A stretch of 64,000 nucleotides of DNA from NCBI RefSeq assembly GCF_004363655.1, contig NZ_SNZH01000001.1:520451-584450 (forward strand), in the 5' to 3' direction. This DNA comes from Tahibacter aquaticus. Its GTDB lineage: Bacteria > Pseudomonadota > Gammaproteobacteria > Xanthomonadales > Rhodanobacteraceae. Positions 9,310 through 16,793 of the stretch are shown here, piece by piece. A program made the translations under genes and the position numbers. The notes under the pieces were generated by a model. That model was not told the origin of the DNA. It made no database searches and saw only the letters and a list, made by a program, of their open reading frames with translations. Numbering within the stretch: position 1 is the first letter of the stretch; each line of letters opens with the position of its first letter.

Positions 9310-9451
9310 TCGCCGGCACGAGACAACAGCACCGCTTGACGTCAGTCCAGCACGCCGCCGTCAAGCCATGCCAAGGTCGAATCCGTTGCGCGCTTGAAAG
9401 CGCAACCGCGGGCCACCATGGCTGGCGTTCCTCCACTGATCGCTGCCTTGC

Positions 9452-10108
9452 ATGCAACTGGTCCTGTTCGATCTCGATGGCACCTTGATTCATTCGGAAG
9501 CCGGCATCGTCGGCTCGCTGCGCCACGCGTTCGAACGCCTGGGCTTTGCCGCGCCGCCGCTGGAAGAACTGCGCCGCTGGATAGGGCCGCCGCTGCGGCA
9601 AAGCTTCCCGCAGGTACTCGGCGACGATCCGGCCCTGATCGAGCAGGCCGTAGGCCACTACCGCGAACGCTTCGACAGCCAGGGCTGGGCCGAGCACGAG
9701 GTGTATGCAGGCATTGCCGAACTGATCGAAAGCCTGCACGCCCAGGGCCGCACGCTGGCCATTGTCACCACCAAGATGCAGGTGCAGGCGCGCAAGATCG
9801 TCGAGCACCTGAGCTTCGGCCGTCATTTCCGCCAGATCTACGGCCCCAGCGGCGACGGCAGTCATTCGGAGAAGGCCGCAATGATTGCCCAGGCACTAAG
9901 CGATTTCGGCGTCGCGGCAGACAACGCGGTGATGATCGGCGACCGCCATTTCGATATCGAAGGCGCGCGCCACAACAGCGTACGCGGTATCGGCGTGAGC
10001 TGGGGCTTCGGCAGCCGCGAGGAACTCATCGGCGCCGGCGCGCAAGCCATTGCCGAGCATCCGGCCGACCTGGCCAGCCTGGTCCGGCGCGTCCCCGATC
10101 CGGTCTGA
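9452..10108 (+). CDS. HAD-superfamily phosphatase (phosphoglycolate phosphatase/PpaX-like)
   Basis: 218 residues. HAD motif I FDLDGTLIHSE (nucleophile D7, acid D9), motif II in AIVTTK, a motif III lysine in SEKAAMIAQAL and motif IV GDRHFDIEGA are all intact. The cap region between motifs I and II is the alpha-helical C1 type, as in Gph phosphoglycolate phosphatase and PnpP-like enzymes. A cytoplasmic small-molecule phosphatase is certain in outline; the substrate is not. It runs convergent with the next gene, with only 3 bases between the stop codons. No clear ribosome-binding site precedes the ATG. Confidence 0.85.
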   Translation: MQLVLFDLDGTLIHSEAGIVGSLRHAFERLGFAAPPLEELRRWIGPPLRQSFPQVLGDDPALIEQAVGHYRERFDSQGWAEHEVYAGIAELIESLHAQGRTLAIVTTKMQVQARKIVEHLSFGRHFRQIYGPSGDGSHSEKAAMIAQALSDFGVAADNAVMIGDRHFDIEGARHNSVRGIGVSWGFGSREELIGAGAQAIAEHPADLASLVRRVPDPV

Positions 10109-10111
10109 GGT

Positions 10112-10963
10112 TCAGTTCAGGCCGACGGCGTCCTGGCGGTACTCGAAATAGAACCACCAGCCCGACTCGCCGCGCCAGGTATCGATGCCGCCGCTGACGT
10201 TGGCCCGGCAGCTGCCGGCACCGCCGGGCAGCACCGACGCCAGGGTCACCGTCGTGCCATTCAGCGGTATGGGTATCAGTGCCGCATCGCTGGCACGCAG
10301 GAAACCGCGCATCAGGCCGCCGCCGGTGGAACCGCCCGGCGCCGGCAACGGTGCGCCGAAGGCGGTGTCGTACAGCGGAATCTGCAGGCTGCCAGTGTCG
10401 AGCACCAGGTCGGCCGCAGTGGTCGCATAGCAATTGCCACCGGGCGCCGGCACGGCCGCGGCCGAGCCCCAGTTGCTGGTGGTGCCGGCCAGCGCTTCCA
10501 GGCAATGGTCGCTGCCGCTCAACGCGAATGCGCGGTAGCTGCGCAGCGACGGCGTTGCGTTCGCGGCGGCCAGGCACTGCGTCGGCGTGGCCACGCTGCA
10601 ATCGCCGGCGACACTGAGCGTCTGTGCCGACCTGCCGTCGCTGAGCAACGGGCGGAACAGCAGCAGCGCACTGGAATCCAGGCGGCCGTCGGCATTCTCG
10701 TCAGCAGCAAGACTGGTGGCGATCTGCGCATTGAGTCCGACACTGGGCAGGTCGGTCGCATCGGTACACAGCGTGGTCGGGCCCAGCGGCACTCGCACGA
10801 ACACGTGCGGATCGCGCAGCTGCAGCGCGCCCAGGCGGAAGGCCGTTGGCACGATCAGCTCGAAGCCGTCGGAAAACTCGACGAACAGCGGCACTTCGGC
10901 AGCGCGGGCGCTGCCGGCAGCAGCGGCGCAAAGGGCGAAAACAACAGCAGCACGGACTGACAT
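10112..10963 (-). CDS. Secreted protein of unknown function
   Basis: 283 residues. I do not recognise the family. A signal peptide (MSVRAAVVFALCAAAAGSARA) is followed directly by EVPLFVEFSDGFELIVP. The rest is rich in small residues with scattered cysteines (CTD, CSVATPTQC, HCLE, NCYAT, SCRAN) that may form disulfides, and it ends WWFYFEYRQDAVGLN. The mature protein is probably periplasmic or extracellular. An upstream in-frame start at 11152 would give a long basic non-signal leader and was not used. It follows the BlaR-type gene by 118 bases on the same strand. The F-x-DGFE segment resembles C-terminal motifs on other secreted proteins but sits at the opposite end. Confidence 0.65.
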   Translation of the reverse strand: MSVRAAVVFALCAAAAGSARAAEVPLFVEFSDGFELIVPTAFRLGALQLRDPHVFVRVPLGPTTLCTDATDLPSVGLNAQIATSLAADENADGRLDSSALLLFRPLLSDGRSAQTLSVAGDCSVATPTQCLAAANATPSLRSYRAFALSGSDHCLEALAGTTSNWGSAAAVPAPGGNCYATTAADLVLDTGSLQIPLYDTAFGAPLPAPGGSTGGGLMRGFLRASDAALIPIPLNGTTVTLASVLPGGAGSCRANVSGGIDTWRGESGWWFYFEYRQDAVGLN

Positions 10964-11081
10964 GACAGAGGACCCCGGAGACGAAATGCATACGACCGTA
11001 CGCGAGACGGCGGACAGTATCGTATCCCTTCGCTCCCGAGGGTACGGGCCGCTCCCGCACCCGTACCACGGTTGCCCAGGC

Positions 11082-12356
11082 TCAGTGCCGCGCCGGCTCG
11101 TACGCCGCTGGCCCGTCCTGCGGCTGCGGCGAATCGCTGCGGCGCAATACAACGTCCAGAACCAGCGCGCCCTGCCCGGCCGCGCCGTCCAGCGCGATGG
11201 CGCCGCTCTCGCCGTCGTGCAGCAGCAGTTCCGGCGTCGCCACGCGCTCGCCGTTGCGCAGCAGGCGCGTGGCCAGGCGGATCGAGTCTGTGCTGGCCGC
11301 GGTGGCGATGAAATGCGCTTCCCAGTTTGCGCCGGGCTCGGTACTGGTGACGAGGAAACTTTCGCCGAAGCGGTTGATCATGCGGAAGCGCTGCTCCACG
11401 CCGTCGCCGATGCGCAGGGTCAGCGCCGCGTCGACGTATTGGCCGTCCTTGGCGGCGGCATTTGCGGCGATCGAGGCGGCCGGCTTCGCGGCCCAGGCCA
11501 GGCCGGCACAGGCGGCGATCAGCAGCCCCGTCGCCACGGCACCGAGCCTGCGCCGAATTTTTTTAATTTGCGGATTGTGCAACATGCCAATTCTCTCCTT
11601 CAGCGGATGGTGGGAAAACCAACCGCAGCCCAGCGGACCTGGCCCATCCCTGAGCGCCGTACCGCCTAGCTGGGTTTTCAACATCGCGCCGGCATAGCAC
11701 CGGCGCGCTTCCGGAAAACGGGCCAGTACGCGCGCATCGCAGGCCAGTTCCTGGTCCAGGCGAAAGCGCGGCACGGCGATATGCAGCAGCGGGTTGAACC
11801 AGAACAGGGCGCGCAGCAGTGCGGCCAGCGCGTTGGCGTATACGTCGCCGCGGCGCAGGTGGGCGATTTCGTGCGCCAGCACCAGGCGCCGTTCGCGCCG
11901 GTCGTAGCGGCGGCGGAAATCCCGCGGCAGCAGAATCGACGGTCGCCACAGGCCGCTGACGCAAGGCTCGGTCGAGGCCGTGCCGATACGCCCACGCCAG
12001 GTGCAATCGCTCACGCTGCGAATAAATAGCCATTGCTGCAAAGCCTGCAGTGCCAGCAGCGCGACGCAGCCCGCCAGCCAGATCCAGAATCCGAACGACC
12101 CGGTCGTCGCAAGGGGCGCCGACGGCAGCGCGGCAACGGGTGCAGCTACGACCGAGTGCAACGCCAGCGGTGGCAGACTCAGGCGCGTTCCCGCCGACGG
12201 CAGTGCCGCGGCCAACGCCGCCAGCGGCACGGCAATCCACAATGCATAGGCCGCGCCTGCACCGGCGATGTGGTGCAGCGGCCGGCGCACGGCCATGACA
12301 AGCACCAGTGCAGCGCTGCTGCCCAGGCTGGCGGCGAGCAGCAGCTCAGCGCTCAT
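11082..12356 (-). CDS. BlaR1/MecR1-type M56 membrane metallopeptidase without a penicillin-sensing domain
   Basis: 424 residues. Membrane segments occupy about 1-55 and 88-112. The cytoplasmic zinc protease has AHEIAH (H162, E163, H166) and a downstream acidic ligand in DQELACD (E203), as in the BlaR1/MecR1 family (M56). A further membrane segment (about 251-270) leads to a short periplasmic tail of about 150 residues. That tail does not contain the penicillin-binding sensor (no SxxK or KTG motifs seen), so the signal is not necessarily a beta-lactam. The family model is that a periplasmic signal activates the protease, leading to loss of the partner repressor. The gene overlaps the BlaI-type gene by 11 bases, so the two form an operon. 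Confidence 0.85.
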   Translation of the reverse strand: MSAELLLAASLGSSAALVLVMAVRRPLHHIAGAGAAYALWIAVPLAALAAALPSAGTRLSLPPLALHSVVAAPVAALPSAPLATTGSFGFWIWLAGCVALLALQALQQWLFIRSVSDCTWRGRIGTASTEPCVSGLWRPSILLPRDFRRRYDRRERRLVLAHEIAHLRRGDVYANALAALLRALFWFNPLLHIAVPRFRLDQELACDARVLARFPEARRCYAGAMLKTQLGGTALRDGPGPLGCGWFSHHPLKERIGMLHNPQIKKIRRRLGAVATGLLIAACAGLAWAAKPAASIAANAAAKDGQYVDAALTLRIGDGVEQRFRMINRFGESFLVTSTEPGANWEAHFIATAASTDSIRLATRLLRNGERVATPELLLHDGESGAIALDGAAGQGALVLDVVLRRSDSPQPQDGPAAYEPARH

Positions 12357-12714
12357 CGGGCAGCGTCTCGATCAGGCGCTTCAGCTCGGCGATGTCTTTC
12401 TTGCTGAGTTTCTGCCGCGCCGAGAAATGCGCCACCAGCGGCGCGAGGCGCCCACCGAACAGGCGGTCGAGCAGATCCTGGCTTTGCGCATGCACGTAGG
12501 CGTCGCGCTGCAGCAGCGGGCTGTAGAGATAGCGCCGCCCTTCCTTGACCGCCGCGATCGCGCCTTTGTTGAGCAGGCGGTTCAGCAGGGTCTTTACCGT
12601 CGCCTCCTGCCACTGCCGCGCATCGCCGAGCGCGGCAACGATTTCTTCCGCGGCCAGCGGGTGCGCATTCCACAGCACCTGCATGACAGCGCTTTCGGCT
12701 TCGCTGATGGACAT
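12346..12714 (-). CDS. BlaI/MecI/CopY-family transcriptional repressor
   Basis: 122 residues, the usual family length. A winged helix occupies residues 1-75: ISEAESAVMQVLW, then the recognition region WQEATVKTLLNRLLNKG and a wing VKEGRRYLYSP, followed by a C-terminal dimerisation helix pair. The family binds paired dyads as a dimer and is inactivated through the membrane protease encoded next to it. An almost perfect inverted repeat lies immediately upstream of its own start codon, so autoregulation is expected. No beta-lactamase or resistance gene is adjacent, and the regulated targets other than this operon are not visible. Confidence 0.9.
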   Translation of the reverse strand: MSISEAESAVMQVLWNAHPLAAEEIVAALGDARQWQEATVKTLLNRLLNKGAIAAVKEGRRYLYSPLLQRDAYVHAQSQDLLDRLFGGRLAPLVAHFSARQKLSKKDIAELKRLIETLPDER

Positions 12715-12716
12715 GG

Positions 12717-12772
12717 TCGATTACGCGTGTAAATGATGTCGGCATTTACACACGTAATCGATCGTGATGCAA
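12717..12772 (-). promoter_or_regulatory. Promoter and operator dyad of the BlaI/BlaR-type operon
   Basis: Two 19-base arms, 12717-12735 and 12743-12761, are inverted repeats matching at 18 of 19 positions around a 7-base spacer. Each arm is itself an imperfect TTAC-N4-GTAA dyad, the kind of paired site BlaI/MecI proteins use. On the minus strand, TTGCAT (12772-12767) and TAAATG (12748-12743), 18 bases apart, could serve as -35 and -10, placing the dyad across the promoter and right up to the ATG at 12714. Repressor binding would therefore block transcription directly. Confidence 0.75.
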
Positions 12773-12883
12773 GTGCTGCTCAGACGGCGTCGACGCCGAT
12801 CCGCAGCAGTCAAAGCCGCGGTGGCAGTTGCGGCGCGGCGGCCTGCCTGCAACGCCATGCCGCAGGCACCGCAATCCAATATT

Positions 12884-13660
12884 TCACTTTTCTACAAATG
12901 CCCGCTCGATCACGTAGTCGCCCGGCGTGCCGATACGCGGCGATACCACGAAGCCGCGGCTGTCCAGCAACTGCGACAGCGATGCCAGCATGGCCGGGCT
13001 GCCGCAGATCATGGCGCGGTCGTTGGCCACATCCAGCGGCGGCAGGCCGATGTCGGCACAGAGCTTGCCGCTGCCGAGCAGCTCGTCCAGCCGTCCCTGG
13101 TAGCGGAATGGTTCGCGCGTCACGGTGGGGTAGTAGATCAGCTTGTCGCGCACCGCTTCGCCCAGGTATTCGTGCTGGGGCAATTCGTGCTCGATGTAGT
13201 CGCGGTAGGCCAGGTCGTTCACATGGCGCACGCCGTGGGTCAGCACCACCTTGTCGAAGCGTTCGTAGGTTTCCGGATCGCGGATCAGCGACAGGAACGG
13301 GGCCAGCCCCGTTCCTGTCGACAGCAGATACAGATGCCGTGCCGGCTTCAGATCGTGCAGCAGCAGCGTGCCGGTGGGCTTGCGGCTGATCAGGATCTCG
13401 TCGCCTTCCTTCAAGTGCTGCAGACGCGAGGTCAGCGGCCCGTTCGGCACCTTGATGCTGAAGAACTCCAGGTGTTCCTCGTAGTTGGCGCTGGCCACGC
13501 TGTAGGCACGCACCAGCGGCCGGCCGTCCACCGTCAGGCCGATCATGAGGAACTGGCCGTTCTCGAAACGCAGGCCCGCATCGCGGGTACAGGTGAAACT
13601 GAAAAGGTGCTCGTTCCAGTGCCGCACCGCCAGCACGTGTTCCGTTTCGAATGCCGCCAT
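12884..13660 (-). CDS. fpr: Ferredoxin/flavodoxin-NADP+ reductase
   Basis: 258 residues, the usual bacterial FPR length. The FAD-binding RAYSVAS (RxYS motif), the NADP-binding STGTGLAPFLSLIRDP, CGSPAML, and the C-terminal ending FVEK diagnostic of the bacterial FPR subclass are present. It exchanges electrons between NADPH and ferredoxin or flavodoxin, supporting Fe-S assembly and oxidative-stress defence. It lies one base downstream of tkt, so the two are probably co-transcribed. Confidence 0.93.
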   Translation of the reverse strand: MAAFETEHVLAVRHWNEHLFSFTCTRDAGLRFENGQFLMIGLTVDGRPLVRAYSVASANYEEHLEFFSIKVPNGPLTSRLQHLKEGDEILISRKPTGTLLLHDLKPARHLYLLSTGTGLAPFLSLIRDPETYERFDKVVLTHGVRHVNDLAYRDYIEHELPQHEYLGEAVRDKLIYYPTVTREPFRYQGRLDELLGSGKLCADIGLPPLDVANDRAMICGSPAMLASLSQLLDSRGFVVSPRIGTPGDYVIERAFVEK

Positions 13661-13661
13661 T

Positions 13662-15659
13662 TCAGATCCGTGCCTTCACCGCATCGACGATGCGCTCCAC
13701 GCTGAAGCCGAAATGAGCAAACAGCTTGTCCGCCGGCGCCGAGGCGCCGAAGCTGGCGATACCGACCACGTCGCCGTCCAGGCCGACGTACTTGCGCCAG
13801 AAATCCGGATGCGCCGCTTCGATCGCCACGCGCGCACGGCACCAGGACGGCAGCACGCCTTCGCGGTATTCCGCCGGCTGCGCATCGAACTGCTCGGTAC
13901 ACGGCATCGACACCACGCGCACGCGCACGCCCTGCAATTCCAGCGTGCGCATCGCATCCATCGCCAGGCCCACTTCGGAACCGGTGGCGATGAGGATGGC
14001 CTTGAACGTCGCGTCGTTCGGATCGCTCAGCACGTAACCGCCGCGGGCGATGTCAGCCAGCTGCTCGGCATTGCGCTGCTGGTGCTGCAGGTTCTGGCGC
14101 GAAAACACCAGGCAGCTGGGGCCGTTCCTGCGCTCGATCGCGGACTTCCACGACACCGCCGATTCGACCGCGTCGCAGGGACGCCAGACGCGGTTGTTGG
14201 GGATATAGCGCAGGCTGGCCAGATGCTCGATCGGCTGGTGCGTCGGGCCGTCTTCGCCGAGACCGATGGAGTCGTGGGTATACACGTGGATGGCATGCGC
14301 CGGGATCAGCGCCGACATGCGCACGGCATTGCGCGCGTAGTCGGAAAACACCAGGAAGGTAGCGTCGTAGGGAATGAAGCCGCCGTGCAAGGCCATGCCG
14401 TTGGCGATCGCCGTCATGCCGAATTCGCGTACACCGAAATACACGTAGTTGGCGTTGGCGTCGCCGGAATTGACGTCTTTGGAACCTTTCCACAAGGTCA
14501 GATTGGAATGCGCCAGGTCGGCCGAGCCGCCGATCAGTTCCGGCAGCTTTGGCCCGAACGCGTCCAGCGCCATCTGCGAGGCCTTGCGCGAGGCAATCAC
14601 CGGGCCTTCGGCCTGCAGCCTGGCCACGTAGGCGTCGGAGTGCGCCGCCCAGTCGGCCGGCAGTTCGCCGTTGACGCGGCGCTCGAACTCGGCCGCCAGC
14701 TCCGGATGTACGTTGCGGTAGCGCTCGAACAGGGCGTTCCAGCGCGTTTCGCGCTCGGCGCCCTTGGACTGGGCGTTCCAGGCGTCGTAGATCGCATCGG
14801 GTACGTGGAACGGTGCGTGGTTCCAGCCGAGTTTTTCCCGCGCCAGGGCAATTTCGTCCTTGCCCAGCGGCGCGCCGTGCGCGCCTTCGGTGTTCTGCTT
14901 GTTCGGCGCGCCGTAGCCGATGATGGTCTTGCAGCAGATCAGGGTCGGCTTGTCCGCATCCGCCCCGGCGGACACGATGGCGGCCTTGATCGCCTCGGCA
15001 TTGTGGCCGTCGACGTCGCGGATCACTTCCCAGCCATAGGCCTCGAAGCGCGCAGCGGTGTCGTCGGTGAACCAGCCGCCGACCTTGCCGTCGATGGAAA
15101 TATTGTTGTCGTCGTACAGCGCGACCAGCTTGCCCAGCTTGAAGGTGCCCGCCAGCGAGCAGACCTCGTGCGAGATGCCTTCCATCAGGCAGCCGTCGCC
15201 GAGGAAGACGTAGGTGTAATGGTCGACCACCGGGTAGTCGGCGCGGTTGAAGCGCGCGGCGAGCACCTTTTCCGCCAGAGCCATGCCGACCGCATTGGCC
15301 AGGCCCTGGCCCAGCGGGCCGGTGGTGGTTTCCACGCCCGGCGTCTCGTGCCGTTCCGGATGGCCGGCGGTGCGCGAGTGCAGCTGGCGGAAGTTCTTCA
15401 ATTCGCCGATCGGCAGGTCGTAGCCGGTCAGGTGCAGCAGCGAATACAGCAGCATGGAGCCGTGGCCGTTGGACAGCACGAAACGATCGCGGTTGACCCA
15501 GTGCGGATTGCTCGGGTTGTGGCTCAGAAAATCGTTCCACAGCACTTCGGCGATATCGGCCATGCCCATGGGCATGCCCGGATGGCCGGACTTGGCAGCT
15601 TCGACCGCATCCATGGACAGCGCACGGATGGCGTTGGCGAGTTCTTGACGGCTAGACAT
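13662..15659 (-). CDS. tkt: Transketolase
   Basis: 665 residues. Thiamine-diphosphate enzyme that moves two-carbon ketol units between sugar phosphates in the non-oxidative pentose phosphate pathway. Visible landmarks: the N-terminal SGHPGMPMG, the thiamine motif GDGCLMEG...NNIS, the central [14 protein letters not shown], and the C-terminal domain with [12 protein letters not shown]. Length and order are normal. The gene is followed one base later by fpr; together they link NADPH-generating sugar metabolism and NADPH use, though that link is inference. Confidence 0.96.
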   Translation of the reverse strand: MSSRQELANAIRALSMDAVEAAKSGHPGMPMGMADIAEVLWNDFLSHNPSNPHWVNRDRFVLSNGHGSMLLYSLLHLTGYDLPIGELKNFRQLHSRTAGHPERHETPGVETTTGPLGQGLANAVGMALAEKVLAARFNRADYPVVDHYTYVFLGDGCLMEGISHEVCSLAGTFKLGKLVALYDDNNISIDGKVGGWFTDDTAARFEAYGWEVIRDVDGHNAEAIKAAIVSAGADADKPTLICCKTIIGYGAPNKQNTEGAHGAPLGKDEIALAREKLGWNHAPFHVPDAIYDAWNAQSKGAERETRWNALFERYRNVHPELAAEFERRVNGELPADWAAHSDAYVARLQAEGPVIASRKASQMALDAFGPKLPELIGGSADLAHSNLTLWKGSKDVNSGDANANYVYFGVREFGMTAIANGMALHGGFIPYDATFLVFSDYARNAVRMSALIPAHAIHVYTHDSIGLGEDGPTHQPIEHLASLRYIPNNRVWRPCDAVESAVSWKSAIERRNGPSCLVFSRQNLQHQQRNAEQLADIARGGYVLSDPNDATFKAILIATGSEVGLAMDAMRTLELQGVRVRVVSMPCTEQFDAQPAEYREGVLPSWCRARVAIEAAHPDFWRKYVGLDGDVVGIASFGASAPADKLFAHFGFSVERIVDAVKARI

Positions 15660-15814
15660 GGGTAGACCCGGCGAAAAAGAAAAGCGGAGGTCGGCAGCCG
15701 GTGATGCGGCCCATGCAGGCCAGGGCTACCGCAAAGGGCCGCTATTGTCGCCCAAGTAGCGCCCCGCTGTCGCCCGCTTGCGGCAATTCGCCCGGCGGCA
15801 ATTCGTGGGCGATT

Positions 15815-16678
15815 TCAGGCCGCGGCGTCGTTGCGCGGCGGCTTCGGCAGCGGCTTGACCACAGCCAGCCGCGGTGCGGCGCGGGCCGGCGGCCGCGGCG
15901 GCGCGACGCGGGCCAGCAGTTCGGCGATACCGCTGGCCGGCAGTGCCGCGAAGATACGTCCCAGCGGACGCAGGTCGGCCAGTACGAAGCAGGCGATGCG
16001 CGGCGTTTCCAGCACCGCTTCCGCGCCCAGGCCCAGGGCCAGGCTGGTCAGGCTGCCGTTGCGCGGCACCCAGAAAATCGCGCGCGACGCACCGTGTTGC
16101 CGGGCCAGGTCCAGCAGCGGCTTGAGCAGGTGCTTGAGCGGTGCGAAACCGTGGCGATAGCGCTGCGCCAGGCCGACGCCGTTGAGTGCGAGCAGAGGCG
16201 CCTCGCCGACCAGCGCAGCGGCGCGCTGTTCCAGCGCCAGCCATTCGTCGCTGCGCAGGTGGCCGAGCGCCTGTACCTGCTGGTAGTGCTGCAAGGCTTC
16301 GGCCAGGCCGCCGACGCGGCCCCAGGCATAGCCGGCGACGTTGCCGTCGGGCGTGCCCAGCAAGGCTGCCAGGCAATGGCCGTTGAGTTCGCGCGCCAGC
16401 CGGCGCGAAAACGCAGCCGGCGCATCCAGGCCCGGCAAGCGTGCCTGGCGCATCAGCTCCTGGTGCAGCGCACAGAATTGTCCCAGGTAGCCCAGCTGAT
16501 CGAGCGCGTGCAGGCTGTCGTAACAGGCTACGCCGTGGCCGGATTCCTGCGCCCGTACCTGGCGCAAACGCCAGGCCTGCCAGCGCCAGTACCAGCGTAT
16601 GCGCCAACTGGCGATGGCTTGGGTGGCGCTGCGTGCAGCGGCAGTATCGCCGCCGAAATTCGCTGGAGCGGCTGCCAT
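15815..16678 (-). CDS. Protein of unknown function with a possible GNAT-like fold
   Basis: 287 residues, no signal peptide. I do not recognise a named family. The segment around residues 175-245 (GVGLAQRYRHGF, then LLKPLLDLARQHGASRAIFWVPRNGS and LGLGAEAVLE) resembles the acetyl-CoA-binding helix and closing strands of GNAT acetyltransferases, and an earlier strand pair (CLAALLGTPDGNVAGYAWGRVGG) would fit the GNAT core. The match is by eye only and the Q/RxxGxG/A loop is not canonical. The C-terminus is a Pro/Arg/Ala-rich tail (RVAPPRPPARAAPRLAVVKP). The ATG at 16678 is chosen because GGGGGGATCC precedes it; an upstream in-frame start lacks such support. Confidence 0.6.
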   Translation of the reverse strand: MAAAPANFGGDTAAARSATQAIASWRIRWYWRWQAWRLRQVRAQESGHGVACYDSLHALDQLGYLGQFCALHQELMRQARLPGLDAPAAFSRRLARELNGHCLAALLGTPDGNVAGYAWGRVGGLAEALQHYQQVQALGHLRSDEWLALEQRAAALVGEAPLLALNGVGLAQRYRHGFAPLKHLLKPLLDLARQHGASRAIFWVPRNGSLTSLALGLGAEAVLETPRIACFVLADLRPLGRIFAALPASGIAELLARVAPPRPPARAAPRLAVVKPLPKPPRNDAAA

Positions 16679-16793
16679 GACGGATCCCCCCTGAGAGATG
16701 TCATTGCATAACGAGCGAAATGCTGTAACAGGAACTATCGCGCCGCCGTGCATTGCGCGACAAGTAAACAACGGTGGCAGGGATTGTTCTCGA

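Noticed and set aside
13545-15665. A 706-codon plus-strand frame
   Set aside because: Antisense to transketolase; the translation has no domain pattern and the minus-strand gene is certain.
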